Shown: piece after piece, positions 43,369-52,009 of the stretch
How the letters are laid out: the number at the start of each line of letters is the position of its first letter
Position numbering within the stretch: position 1 is the stretch's first letter
From: Clostridium sp. CAG:288
Lineage (GTDB): Bacteria; Bacillota_I; Bacilli_A; RFN20; CAG-288
Length of the DNA: 64,000 nt
Direction of reading: 5' to 3'
Assembly (NCBI GenBank): GCA_000437395.1
Contig: FR898192.1
Coordinates: 159,316-223,315, forward strand
The notes under the pieces: model-generated
What the model saw: only the letters and a program-made list of their open reading frames with translations
Database searches by the model: none
What the model was told of the DNA's origin: nothing
Made by a program: the position numbers and the translations under genes

Positions 43369-44046
43369 ATGAAATCGATAATCGGCAGAAAGATTGGTAT
43401 GACTTCTGTATTCGCTAATGATGGAACTATGTATCCAGTAAGTGTCGTTGAAGTATTACCAAACGTTGTCATCCAAAAGAAAACCGTCGAAAACGATGGT
43501 TATGAAGCTCTTCAAGTTGCTCTTGAAGAAAAGAAAGAGAATAGAGCTAACAAGTGTGAAAAAGGTATCTTCGCCAAAGCAAACACAACTCCAAAGTATG
43601 TAATTGCTGAAGTTAAAGGTGATGAAATCTATGGTCACAATGTTGGTGAAGCAATCGACTGTTCAATCTTTGCTGCTGGTGATATCGTTGATGTCACAGG
43701 CACAAGCAAAGGTAGAGGTTACTCTGGTGTAATCAAGAGATATGGTAAACACATTGGTCCAAAAGGCCACGGTTCAGGTTACCACCGTCAAATTGGTTCT
43801 TTAGCTACAAACGGACGTTGCAACAACCGCGTTCACCCAGGAAAGAAAATGTCAGGTCATCATGGCAACACAACAGCTACAATTTTAAATCTTACAGTTG
43901 TTAGCGTTGATGCTTCCAAGAACTGCATCTTAATCAAGGGCGCTATCCCAGGACCAAACAAATCAATCGTCAAGATTAGATCTGCTGTTAAAAAATCAGG
44001 CAAAGTTGATGTTAAACCATTAGTTAACTATGCCGAAGCCAAGTAA
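43369..44046 (+). CDS. rplC: 50S ribosomal protein L3
   Basis: The product has 225 residues. It starts KSIIGRKIGMTSVF and carries the long loop PKGHGSGYHRQIGSLA plus GHHGN, which reaches the peptidyl-transferase region. AGGAGG precedes the start. Confidence 0.97.
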   Translation: MKSIIGRKIGMTSVFANDGTMYPVSVVEVLPNVVIQKKTVENDGYEALQVALEEKKENRANKCEKGIFAKANTTPKYVIAEVKGDEIYGHNVGEAIDCSIFAAGDIVDVTGTSKGRGYSGVIKRYGKHIGPKGHGSGYHRQIGSLATNGRCNNRVHPGKKMSGHHGNTTATILNLTVVSVDASKNCILIKGAIPGPNKSIVKIRSAVKKSGKVDVKPLVNYAEAK

Positions 44047-44060
44047 TGAAGGAGAAAGCA

Positions 44061-44729
44061 ATGAATATTATAAATAACAACATTGAGTTGCCAGTTCTTA
44101 ATTACGAAGGCAACCAAATCGATACAGTTAAATTAGCTGAATGGATCTTCGGTGTTGAATCTCATGAAGATGCTGTTCAATTAGCAGTTAAAGTTGATTT
44201 AGCTAATCGTCGTCAAGCTACTGCCAAGACAAAGACAAGATCTGAAGTCTCTGGTGGTGGTAAAAAACCTTGGAGACAAAAAGGTACAGGTAGAGCAAGA
44301 GCTGGTTCTTCCAGATCTCCATTATGGAGACATGGTGGTACAGTCTTTGGCCCAACCGGAACTCAAAACTACAAGCTTAAGATGAATAAGCAAGTTCACT
44401 TCTTAGCTCTTGCAAGTGTCCTTTCTGACAAAGTCGCAAGCAACAACTTAGTCGTTGTCACAGATGAAAAATTTGCAGAACCAAAGACAAAGAAATTTGC
44501 TGAAGCTCTTGCAGCTTTAAAAGCTGGCAAGAAAGTCTTATTCGCAATCGAAGAATACGATGACAATCTTGTCAGAGCAGCTTCTAACATTCCAGGATTA
44601 TTCCTTGTTAGTTGCGACAACATCAGCGTCTATGATGTTTTAAACGCTGATACAGTCATTATGACTAAAGCTTGCGCCACATGCCTTAGCGGCGAATGTG
44701 ACTGCGAAAACGAGGAGGTCAGTGAATAA
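44061..44729 (+). CDS. rplD: 50S ribosomal protein L4 with Cys-rich tail
   Basis: The product has 222 residues from the ATG at 44061 (GAAGGAG upstream). The exit-tunnel loop KKPWRQKGTGRARAGSSRSP is present. The protein is about 12-15 residues longer than usual: after DTVIMTKA comes CATCLSGECDCENEEVSE, with four cysteines, not part of known L4. It overlaps rplW by one base. Confidence 0.95.
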   Translation: MNIINNNIELPVLNYEGNQIDTVKLAEWIFGVESHEDAVQLAVKVDLANRRQATAKTKTRSEVSGGGKKPWRQKGTGRARAGSSRSPLWRHGGTVFGPTGTQNYKLKMNKQVHFLALASVLSDKVASNNLVVVTDEKFAEPKTKKFAEALAALKAGKKVLFAIEEYDDNLVRAASNIPGLFLVSCDNISVYDVLNADTVIMTKACATCLSGECDCENEEVSE

Positions 44730-45100
44730 TGCCACGCGCAAAGAAAGTTGAAAAGGTTGAAGAAACAACCACAGCTGAAGTTAAATTCAGAACTGCAACT
44801 GTTCGTGACTACGAAATTATCGTCGCACCAATCGTTACAGAAAAAACACAAAATCTTCAAATTAACAATAACACTGTTATAGTTGAAGTTGCAAAAGACG
44901 CTGATAAAGATGAAGTCAAATCTGCATTTGAAGCAATCTTCTCAGTAAAAGTTGACAGAGTCAACATCGTTAACGTCGACAGAAAAGAAAAGAGAGTCGG
45001 CCGTTACAACGGATTTGTTAAAGGCTATAAGAAAGCTATTGTCAAAGTTAACAAGAACTACAATCTTGCTGAAATTGCCAAAGCTTCTAACGCTGAATAA
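44729..45100 (+). CDS. rplW: 50S ribosomal protein L23
   Basis: The product has 123 residues against about 95 in most bacteria, because of a 28-residue charged N-terminal extension before YEIIVAPIVTEKTQNLQ. The rest, including VNIVNVDRKEKRVGRYNGF, is typical. L23 lines the tunnel exit and docks trigger factor and SRP. Confidence 0.95.
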   Translation: MPRAKKVEKVEETTTAEVKFRTATVRDYEIIVAPIVTEKTQNLQINNNTVIVEVAKDADKDEVKSAFEAIFSVKVDRVNIVNVDRKEKRVGRYNGFVKGYKKAIVKVNKNYNLAEIAKASNAE

Positions 45101-45127
45101 TCCGAACGCAAATTATAGGAGAAAATT

Positions 45128-45958
45128 ATGGCAATAAAAACATTTAAACCAGTAACTCCAGGCTTACGTCACCGTACAGCTTCTACATACAATGAAGTTA
45201 CTAAGACCACTCCTGAAAAAGCATTAACCGTCAGCCTTAAGAAAACAGGCGGTAGAAACAATTCAGGTTATATCACCTGCCGTCACGTCGGTGGTGGTCA
45301 CAAGAGAAAATACAGAGTTGTAGATTTCAAGAGATCTTGCGAATTACCAGCTACTGTTAAGGCTATTGAATACGATCCAAATCGTAATGCTCGTATCGCC
45401 CTCGTCTGCTATGTCAATGGTGTTAAGAGTTACATCTTAGCCCCAAAAGATATTAAAGTCGGCGATGTTATTACATCCGGTAAAGCCGGAGATATCAAAC
45501 CAGGAAACTGCATGGAAATTGGTTCCATCCCTGAAGGTATCTTAATTCACAACATTGAACTTCAACCTGGCAAAGGTGGACAAATGTGTCGTGCAGCTGG
45601 TACTTCAGCACAAATTCTTGGTAAAGAAGATAGATATGCTTCATTAAGATTAGCTTCTGGTGAAGTTAGAAAAGTTTTACTTACTTGCCGTGCTACAATC
45701 GGTACAGTTGGTAATGAAGATTACAACCTCGTTCACTTAGGTAAGGCTGGCCGTACCAGATGGTTAGGCACCCGTCCAACAGTTAGAGGTTCTGCTATGA
45801 ACCCAAACGATCACCCACACGGTGGTGGTGAAGGTAAGTGTCCAGTTGGTCGTGATGCTCCTCGTACTCCATGGGGTAAGAGAGCTATGGGCGTTAAGAC
45901 CAGAAAGCAAAAGAAGAGTTCTACACGTCTCATTATGAGAAGTAGAAATGGCAAATAA
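45128..45958 (+). CDS. rplB: 50S ribosomal protein L2
   Basis: The product has 276 residues, of normal length. It ends with the GSAMNPNDHPHGGGEGKCPV region whose conserved His supports peptidyl transfer, and a basic C-terminus. TAGGAG upstream. Confidence 0.97.
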   Translation: MAIKTFKPVTPGLRHRTASTYNEVTKTTPEKALTVSLKKTGGRNNSGYITCRHVGGGHKRKYRVVDFKRSCELPATVKAIEYDPNRNARIALVCYVNGVKSYILAPKDIKVGDVITSGKAGDIKPGNCMEIGSIPEGILIHNIELQPGKGGQMCRAAGTSAQILGKEDRYASLRLASGEVRKVLLTCRATIGTVGNEDYNLVHLGKAGRTRWLGTRPTVRGSAMNPNDHPHGGGEGKCPVGRDAPRTPWGKRAMGVKTRKQKKSSTRLIMRSRNGK

Positions 45959-45969
45959 AGGAGGAAGAT

Positions 45970-46248
45970 ATGTCACGCAGCTTGAAAAAAGGACCATATT
46001 GCGATCCTAAATTATTAAAGAGAGTTGAAGCTATGAACGCTTCCGGTAAGAAGACTGTTATTAAGACATGGTCACGCCGTTCAACAATCTTCCCACAATT
46101 CGTCGAAAACACAATCTCTGTTTATAATGGTAAAGCTCATGTCCCAGTGTATGTCACTGAAGATATGGTTGGCCACAAACTCGGCGAATTTGTTCCAACG
46201 AGAACATTCAAGGGTCACACATCCGGTGATGATTCTCAAGGTAAATAA
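45970..46248 (+). CDS. rpsS: 30S ribosomal protein S19
   Basis: The product has 92 residues. SRSLKKGPYCDPKLLKRV and TWSRRSTIFPQFV are diagnostic. AAAGGAGG before the ATG. Confidence 0.97.
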   Translation: MSRSLKKGPYCDPKLLKRVEAMNASGKKTVIKTWSRRSTIFPQFVENTISVYNGKAHVPVYVTEDMVGHKLGEFVPTRTFKGHTSGDDSQGK

Positions 46249-46261
46249 GGAGTAAGGAAAC

Positions 46262-46651
46262 ATGGCTAAGAAGAAAAAAGAAGAAGTAATCGAAAATAAG
46301 CCATTACGTGATGAAGCAGTTGCTATCGTTAGAAACGCTGGTGTTACTCCACGTAAAGCTCGCTTAGTTATCGATCTTGTCAGAGGCAAAACACTTGTTG
46401 AAGCCTATGACATCTTAAACAATTTAAATAAAGCAGCTTCACCAATTGTCTTAAAACTTATTAAGTCTGCTGAAGCAAACGCTGTTAACAATTTCAAAAT
46501 GGATCCTGAAAGCTTATACATCAAAACCATTTATGCTGGTGATGGTGCAAAACTTAAGAGATATTTACCTCGTGCTAAAGGATCTGCTTCCGGATTAGTT
46601 AAGAGATTATGTAACATTACAGTTATTGTCAGTTCGAAAGGAGCCAACTAA
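46262..46651 (+). CDS. rplV: 50S ribosomal protein L22
   Basis: The product has 129 residues with a 15-residue Lys/Glu-rich N-terminal addition. VTPRKARLVIDLVRGK and the tunnel hairpin RYLPRAKGSASGLVKR are present. Confidence 0.96.
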   Translation: MAKKKKEEVIENKPLRDEAVAIVRNAGVTPRKARLVIDLVRGKTLVEAYDILNNLNKAASPIVLKLIKSAEANAVNNFKMDPESLYIKTIYAGDGAKLKRYLPRAKGSASGLVKRLCNITVIVSSKGAN

Positions 46652-46653
46652 GT

Positions 46654-47382
46654 ATGGGTCAAAAAGTTAATCCAGTAGGTTTACGTATTGGTATCAATAG
46701 AGATTGGTCCAGCCGTTGGTATGCTAACAAAAAGGACTTCTCACAAAATTTAGTTCAAGATATGAAGATTCGTAACTATCTCGAACCAAAATTAAAAGAT
46801 GCATTACTCTCCCACATTGATATCGAAAGAATCAAGGGCAAGAGTGGCAAAGCTATTATCACTGTCGCTGTTCACGTCGCTCGTCCAGGTGTCGTCATCG
46901 GACAAAGCGGTGACAACGTTAAAGTCTTAAAAGCTGATTTACTCAAGTTAATCGATGCCGAAGACGTTAAGGTCACAATCGTCGAAATCAAAAATCCAGA
47001 TTTAGATGCTTCCCTCGTCGCTCAATCAATCGCTCGTCAACTTGAAGAACGTGCTAGCTTCCGTATAGTTCAAAAGAAAGCTATTCAACGCGTTATGAAG
47101 GCCGGTGCTAAGGGTTGCAAAACTCAAGTTAAGGGCCGTGTCGGTGGCGCTGAAATTGCTCGTGCTGAACAATATAGAGAAGGTGTCTTAAGCCTTCACA
47201 CATTAACACAAGACATTGATTATGCCTTGGCTGAAGCTCACACAACATATGGCCGTCTCGGTTGCAAAGTTTGGATTTCAAGACCAGACGCAGCTACATT
47301 AAAAGAACTCGCAAATCGCGAACAATCAGAACGTCGTTTTGATCGCCGCAGACCACGCGAGGAAAAAAAAGGAGCTAACTAA
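46654..47382 (+). CDS. rpsC: 30S ribosomal protein S3
   Basis: The product has 242 residues. GQKVNPVGLRIGINRDW at the start, the KH domain with GVVIGQSGDNVKVLK, and a C-terminal basic extension (REQSERRFDRRRPREEKK) longer than in most relatives. Confidence 0.96.
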   Translation: MGQKVNPVGLRIGINRDWSSRWYANKKDFSQNLVQDMKIRNYLEPKLKDALLSHIDIERIKGKSGKAIITVAVHVARPGVVIGQSGDNVKVLKADLLKLIDAEDVKVTIVEIKNPDLDASLVAQSIARQLEERASFRIVQKKAIQRVMKAGAKGCKTQVKGRVGGAEIARAEQYREGVLSLHTLTQDIDYALAEAHTTYGRLGCKVWISRPDAATLKELANREQSERRFDRRRPREEKKGAN

Positions 47383-47385
47383 CTT

Positions 47386-47805
47386 ATGTTACAACCTAAA
47401 AGAGTTAAGTATAGAAGACCTCATGGATTGTCCTACGAAGGCCTTTCCAAGGCTGGTAACGAAGTAAGCTTTGGCGAATATGGTTTACAAGCTACATCTG
47501 GTAATTACATTACTAATAAGCAAATCGAAGCCGCTCGTATTGTCTTAGCTCGTTACACAAAGAGATCCGGACAAATCTGGATCCGTATATATCCACACTT
47601 AGGCAAAACAAAGAAACCAGCCGAAGTTCGTATGGGTTCTGGTAAAGGTTCAGTCGACAGTTGGGTCGCAGTAGTCAAACAAAACAGAGTTATGTTTGAA
47701 ATTGCTGGTGTCCCAGAAGCTGATGCTGTTGAAGCATTACGCTTAGCTGCTTACAAACTTCCAGTTAAGACCCGTATCATTAAGAAGAAAGTTCAAGGTG
47801 AGTAG
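47386..47805 (+). CDS. rplP: 50S ribosomal protein L16
   Basis: The product has 139 residues. MLQPKRVKYRRPHGLSYEGL, ITNKQIEAARI and RMGSGKGSVDSWVAVVK are family signatures. It sits 3 bp after rpsC. Confidence 0.96.
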   Translation: MLQPKRVKYRRPHGLSYEGLSKAGNEVSFGEYGLQATSGNYITNKQIEAARIVLARYTKRSGQIWIRIYPHLGKTKKPAEVRMGSGKGSVDSWVAVVKQNRVMFEIAGVPEADAVEALRLAAYKLPVKTRIIKKKVQGE

Positions 47806-47807
47806 AA

Positions 47808-48008
47808 ATGAAGATTCAAGATATTAGAGCAATGTCCGATCAAGAATTAAACGAAAAGGTTTATGAACTCAAGAGCAATCTTATGGCTCTTCGTTTCCAA
47901 CAAAAATCTGGAACTCTTGATAACGGCAAGAAAATTACCGAGATCAGAAAGTCAATCGCTAAAGTTTTAACAGTCCAAAAGGAACGTGCTTTAGCTGAAA
48001 CTAAGTAG
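47808..48008 (+). CDS. rpmC: 50S ribosomal protein L29
   Basis: The product has 66 residues: MKIQDIRAMSDQELNEKV and the helix LMALRFQQKSGTL. It begins 2 bp after rplP, so it is translated by coupling. Confidence 0.96.
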   Translation: MKIQDIRAMSDQELNEKVYELKSNLMALRFQQKSGTLDNGKKITEIRKSIAKVLTVQKERALAETK

Positions 48009-48019
48009 GAGAAATCACT

Positions 48020-48280
48020 ATGGCAGAACAAGTTAAAACCAGAAGACAACTTCAAGGTGTTGTTGTTTCCGATAAAATGGATAAGACAATCACTGTTGAA
48101 GTTAGAACTTATAAGACTCATCCGATCTACGGAAAAAGAGTTCAATACCGTAAAAAGTATAAAGCACACGACGAACGTGAAGAAGCTAAAGTCGGTGATA
48201 CAGTTGTCATTGAAGAAACAAGACACTTATCAGCTACTAAGTATTTCCGCTTAGTCAAGATTGCTAAGAGAGGAGAATAA
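48020..48280 (+). CDS. rpsQ: 30S ribosomal protein S17
   Basis: The product has 86 residues: GVVVSDKMDKTITVEV and ETRHLSATKYFRLVKI are diagnostic. AGGAG upstream. Confidence 0.96.
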   Translation: MAEQVKTRRQLQGVVVSDKMDKTITVEVRTYKTHPIYGKRVQYRKKYKAHDEREEAKVGDTVVIEETRHLSATKYFRLVKIAKRGE

Positions 48281-48282
48281 TT

Positions 48283-48657
48283 ATGGTTCAAAACGAAACA
48301 AACCTCGTTGTTGCTGACAACTCCGGTGCTCGCTCAGTCCGCGTTTTCCATCTCTTAGGTGGTTCCGTCCGTAGAGCTAGTAGCGTTGGCGACGTAGTTA
48401 TCTGCGCTGTTAAAGATGCACTTCCAAACGGAAAGATCAAAAAGGGTGACATCGTCAAAGGCGTCATCGTTAGAGTTAAGAAAGCATATCAAAGACCAGA
48501 TGGTTCCACTGTTAGATTCGATGATAACGCAGTTGTTATCATTAACGAAGATGGCAGCCCAAAAGGTACCCGTGTCTTTGGACCAGTTGCTAGAGAATTA
48601 AGAGATAAGGGCGATGGTTTCATGAAAATCATTTCTCTTGCTCCAGAAGTCTTATAA
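48283..48657 (+). CDS. rplN: 50S ribosomal protein L14
   Basis: The product has 124 residues: VADNSGARSVRVFHLLGG and GTRVFGPVARELRDKG. AGGAG upstream; 2-bp gap from rpsQ. Confidence 0.97.
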   Translation: MVQNETNLVVADNSGARSVRVFHLLGGSVRRASSVGDVVICAVKDALPNGKIKKGDIVKGVIVRVKKAYQRPDGSTVRFDDNAVVIINEDGSPKGTRVFGPVARELRDKGDGFMKIISLAPEVL

Positions 48658-48673
48658 TAGGAGGTAAAGGAAT

Positions 48674-48985
48674 ATGAACATTAAAAAAGGTGATCAAGTA
48701 ATCGTTATCTCTGGTGAATATAAAGGCTCAACAGGAACTGTCCAAAAAGCTTTCCCAAAGATTAACAAAGTTATCATTGAAGGCGTTAATGTCCGCAAGA
48801 AGCACAGAAAGCCAAGTCAAGGCAATCCAGAAGGCTCAATCGTTGACATGTATGCTCCAATTGATGCAAGTAACGTTGCTATCTTAGATCCAAAAACCAA
48901 CAAAGCTACAAGAGTTGGTTACCAAGTCGTTGATGGCAAAAAAGTCCGTGTTGCAAAGAAGAGCAACACAGTAATCGACAAGTAA
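48674..48985 (+). CDS. rplX: 50S ribosomal protein L24
   Basis: The product has 103 residues with the KOW motif KKGDQVIVISGEYKGSTG at the N-terminus and the GVNVRKKHRKPSQGNPEGSI loop. AGGAGG upstream. Confidence 0.96.
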   Translation: MNIKKGDQVIVISGEYKGSTGTVQKAFPKINKVIIEGVNVRKKHRKPSQGNPEGSIVDMYAPIDASNVAILDPKTNKATRVGYQVVDGKKVRVAKKSNTVIDK

Positions 48986-48997
48986 TAGGAGGTTATT

Positions 48998-49837
48998 ATG
49001 GCTGAAGAAGAAAAAGTCGAAAAAGCTCCAGTTAAGAAGACTGCTGCTAAGAAAACAACCAGTTCCAAGGCTGCTGCCTCCGAAACTAAGGTTGCTAAAA
49101 AAACAACTACAAGAAAGACAACAAAGAAAGCTGCTGAAACTGCTGAAGCTCCAGCAGAAAAGAAAACTACTGCTAAAAAAGCAACAAAGAAAGCTGCTGA
49201 AACTGCTGAAGCTCCAGTAGAAAAGAAAACTACTGCTAAAAAAGCAACTAAGAAAGCTGCTCCAAAAGCAAAGGGCGAATGCAAGAAAGCTGCTGTCGTT
49301 TCAAGAGTCGAAGTTGACTACAAGGAAAGAGTTGTTGCTGAACTCGTTAAAGAATTCGGTTACAAGTCGATCATGGAAGTCCCACACCTTGAAAAGATTG
49401 TTATCAATATGGGTGTTGGAGAAGCTGCAAGCAACTCCAAAGCTATCGAAGAAGCAATGGCTGATTTAACTTTAATCGCTGGTCAACGTCCAGTTGTTAC
49501 AAAATCAAAGAAGTCAGTTGCTAACTTCAAACTCCGTCAAGGCCAAGCAATCGGTTGCAAGGTTACACTTCGTGGAGTTAGAATGTATGATTTCTTCGAC
49601 AAATTAATTACTATTGCACTTCCACGTGTCCGTGACTTCAGAGGTGTTTCTAAGAACTCCTTCGATGGTCGTGGTAACTACGCTTTAGGTGTTAAAGAGC
49701 AATTAATTTTCCCAGAAATTGACTACGATAAGATCGCTCACTTAAGAGGTATGGACATCATTGTCGTTACATCTGCAAAGAGTGATAAAGAAGCATACGC
49801 CTTACTCGAAAAGATGGGTATGCCATTCAAACGCTAA
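48998..49837 (+). CDS. rplE: 50S ribosomal protein L5 with Lys/Ala-rich N-terminal extension
   Basis: The product has 279 residues instead of about 180. The last 175 are a normal L5 (MEVPHLEKIVINMGVGEA, then TLRGVRMYDFFDKLI and RGNYALGVKEQLIFPEID). The first 100 residues are almost only Lys, Ala, Thr and Glu, like a histone H1 or bacterial Hc1 tail, and include a 21-residue repeat encoded by two 63-bp copies (49133-49195, 49196-49258). AGGAGG lies before the ATG at 48998, and no better internal start with a site is seen. Role of the tail unknown; it could bind RNA or DNA. Confidence 0.93.
   Translation: MAEEEKVEKAPVKKTAAKKTTSSKAAASETKVAKKTTTRKTTKKAAETAEAPAEKKTTAKKATKKAAETAEAPVEKKTTAKKATKKAAPKAKGECKKAAVVSRVEVDYKERVVAELVKEFGYKSIMEVPHLEKIVINMGVGEAASNSKAIEEAMADLTLIAGQRPVVTKSKKSVANFKLRQGQAIGCKVTLRGVRMYDFFDKLITIALPRVRDFRGVSKNSFDGRGNYALGVKEQLIFPEIDYDKIAHLRGMDIIVVTSAKSDKEAYALLEKMGMPFKR
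49133..49258 (+). repeat. Two 63-bp in-frame repeats in rplE
   Basis: Two nearly identical direct copies encode AETAEAP(A/V)EKKTTAKKATKKA. Such repeats can vary in number by slippage without changing the frame. Confidence 0.85.
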
Positions 49838-49848
49838 GGAGAACCAAA

Positions 49849-50034
49849 ATGGCTAGAAAAGCATTAAAAATTAAATGTGAAAAAGAACCAAAGTTCAGCA
49901 CAAGAAGATATAATCGTTGCAGCCGTTGTGGTCGTCCACACGGCGTTAGCAGAAAATTCGGTATCTGCCGTATCTGCCTCCGTGAATTAGCCTATAAGGG
50001 CGAAATTCCTGGAATGAAAAAAGCAAGTTGGTAA
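49849..50034 (+). CDS. rpsN: 30S ribosomal protein S14, zinc type
   Basis: The product has 61 residues with the four zinc cysteines (CSRCGRPHG ... CRICLREL). The short zinc form is usual in Bacillota and Mollicutes. GGAG upstream. Confidence 0.96.
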   Translation: MARKALKIKCEKEPKFSTRRYNRCSRCGRPHGVSRKFGICRICLRELAYKGEIPGMKKASW

Positions 50035-50048
50035 GGAGGAACATCGAC

Positions 50049-50444
50049 ATGTTAACAGATCCAATAGCCGATATGCTCACACGCATTCGTAACGCTAATA
50101 GCAACAAGAATGCATCAGTCAGCATGCCTTCTTCCACAATGAAGAAGCAAATTGCCAAAATCCTCAAGGAAGAAGGCTTTATCTCAGACTATGCAGTAGT
50201 CACAGAAGATGGAAAAACAACTCTCACTATTACATTAAAGTATGGTGAAAATGGTGAACGCATCATCTCTGGTTTAAAGAGAATCTCAAAACCAGGTCTC
50301 CGTGTCTACGCTGAAGTCAACGAATTACCAAGAGTCTTAAATGGTCTCGGTATCGCAATCATCTCTACTTCTGCTGGTGTTATAACTGACAAGAAGGCAA
50401 GAGAAAACAACGTTGGCGGCGAAGTTATCGCTTACGTTTGGTAA
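50049..50444 (+). CDS. rpsH: 30S ribosomal protein S8
   Basis: The product has 131 residues from the ATG at 50049 (AAGGAGG upstream), starting MLTDPIADMLTRIRNANS. The C-terminal STSAGVITDKKARENNVGGE is diagnostic. A longer frame to 50028 overlaps rpsN and is less likely. Confidence 0.96.
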   Translation: MLTDPIADMLTRIRNANSNKNASVSMPSSTMKKQIAKILKEEGFISDYAVVTEDGKTTLTITLKYGENGERIISGLKRISKPGLRVYAEVNELPRVLNGLGIAIISTSAGVITDKKARENNVGGEVIAYVW

Positions 50445-50454
50445 GGAGTAAATT

Positions 50455-51000
50455 ATGTCAAGAATCGGTAAAAAACCAATCGACATCCCAGCTGGTGTCG
50501 AAGTCGTAATTGACGGCAATACCGTCACAGTAAAAGGTCCAAAAGGCACCTTGACCCAGAGTTTCAATGCGCACATGACATATGAGCTTACAGATAAGGA
50601 GCTCTTCGTCAAGCGTCCCGATGACTCCATCGAAATGAAAATGTTCCACGGAACCACCAGAGCTCTTATCCACAACATGGTTAAGGGTGTTTCTGAAGGT
50701 TTCGAAAAAGTTCTCGAAATCCAAGGTATTGGTTACAGAGCACAAATGAGAGGCGATAAACTCGTTCTCAATATTGGTCACTCTCACGAAGATGTCGTCG
50801 AACCAGTTGAAGGCATCAAGTTAGAAGCCACAAGTGCTACTGAAATCCACGTAAGTGGTATTGACGCTCAAAAAGTCGGTCAAGTCGCTGCTTACATCAG
50901 AGGACTTAGAAAACCAGAACCATATCATGGTAAAGGTATTAGATACAAGGGTGAGCACGTACTCATCAGATTATCCGCCTCTAAGAAGAGCGGTAAATAA
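50455..51000 (+). CDS. rplF: 50S ribosomal protein L6
   Basis: The product has 181 residues: SRIGKKPIDIPAGVEV, VTVKGPKGTL and the C-terminal GIRKPEPYHGKGI-like RGLRKPEPYHGKGIRYKGE. Slightly different base use from its neighbours near the 5' end, but the gene is intact. Confidence 0.96.
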   Translation: MSRIGKKPIDIPAGVEVVIDGNTVTVKGPKGTLTQSFNAHMTYELTDKELFVKRPDDSIEMKMFHGTTRALIHNMVKGVSEGFEKVLEIQGIGYRAQMRGDKLVLNIGHSHEDVVEPVEGIKLEATSATEIHVSGIDAQKVGQVAAYIRGLRKPEPYHGKGIRYKGEHVLIRLSASKKSGK

Positions 51001-51017
51001 GGAAAGGAAGTCATAGT

Positions 51018-51374
51018 ATGATTAAACATATCGACAAGAATATCGCCCGTAATAGACGTCATGCTCGTATTCGCGAACATGTCTTAGGAACAGCTTCCTG
51101 CCCAAGAATCTCAGTATTCCGTTCACACAAAGGTATCTATGTTCAATTAGTTGATGATGTCAACCACGTTACAATTGCATCTTCAAGTTCACTCGCATTA
51201 GGTTTAACTGATGGCGGTAACGTTGAAGGCGCTAAAAAAGTTGGTGCTGACATTGCTAAAAAGGCCCTTAAATTAGGTATCGAAACAGCTGTTTTCGATC
51301 GTAGCGGCTACCTCTATCACGGACGTGTTAAAGCTGTTGCTGAATCCGCTCGTGAAGCAGGTCTTAAATTCTAG
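51018..51374 (+). CDS. rplR: 50S ribosomal protein L18
   Basis: The product has 118 residues: RNRRHARIREHVLGTASCPR and FDRSGYLYHGRVKAVAESAR. It binds 5S rRNA with L5. AGGAAAGG upstream. Confidence 0.96.
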   Translation: MIKHIDKNIARNRRHARIREHVLGTASCPRISVFRSHKGIYVQLVDDVNHVTIASSSSLALGLTDGGNVEGAKKVGADIAKKALKLGIETAVFDRSGYLYHGRVKAVAESAREAGLKF

Positions 51375-51385
51375 GAGAAACGGAT

Positions 51386-52009
51386 ATGGAAAACCAAGAA
51401 AACAATTTAGTCCAAAGCCCAGCTGCTGAAGGACAAAAACCAGTTGCCCGTAAGGGTCAACGCCGCGATGCCCACAATGGTGAAAAACGCCAAGGTGGCC
51501 GTCGTGAAAACGCTCGTCGCGATTCCCGTCCAGAAAAGCTCTATGAAGAAAGAGTAGTCCGCATCAAGAGAATTTCTAAGACTGTTAAGGGTGGTCGTAG
51601 AATGAGATTCTCCGCTCTCGTCGTTATCGGCGATGGCAAAGGTAAGTACGGCTATGGCGCTGGTAAGTCAACAGAAGTCCCAGAAGCAATCAAGAAAGCT
51701 CTTGAAGCTGCTAAGGTCAACATGTATAGACTTCCAATCGTCAAAGGTGGTACAATACCTCATGTAGTCGAAGGACAATATGGTGCTTGTAAAGTATTCT
51801 TAAAGCCAGCCCCAGAAGGTACTGGAGTTGTTGCTGGTGGTACTGTTAGAGCAGTCCTCGAACTTGCAGGTGTTAAAAACATTTACTCCAAAGTATATGG
51901 TTCTAGAACTCCAGTTAATGCAATTAGAGCTACCATTAATGCTCTTGAACAACTCAAGACATATTCAATGGTTAACAAGACCAGATACGGAGTTAAGGAG
52001 GTCAAATAA
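51386..52009 (+). CDS. rpsE: 30S ribosomal protein S5
   Basis: The product has 207 residues against about 166, because of a 45-residue Arg/Gln-rich N-terminal extension (RKGQRRDAHNGEKRQGGRRE). The S5 core VVRIKRISKTVKGGRRMRF and GYGAGKSTEVPEAIKKA follow. It is directly followed by rplO with one base of overlap; no rpmD lies between. Confidence 0.95.
   Translation: MENQENNLVQSPAAEGQKPVARKGQRRDAHNGEKRQGGRRENARRDSRPEKLYEERVVRIKRISKTVKGGRRMRFSALVVIGDGKGKYGYGAGKSTEVPEAIKKALEAAKVNMYRLPIVKGGTIPHVVEGQYGACKVFLKPAPEGTGVVAGGTVRAVLELAGVKNIYSKVYGSRTPVNAIRATINALEQLKTYSMVNKTRYGVKEVK

Noticed and set aside
48919..49284. Open frame of 121 codons on the minus strand, Ala/Phe/Val-rich
   Set aside because: It is the mirror of the Lys/Ala-rich codons of rplE (AAG/GCT read backwards) and has no start signal.
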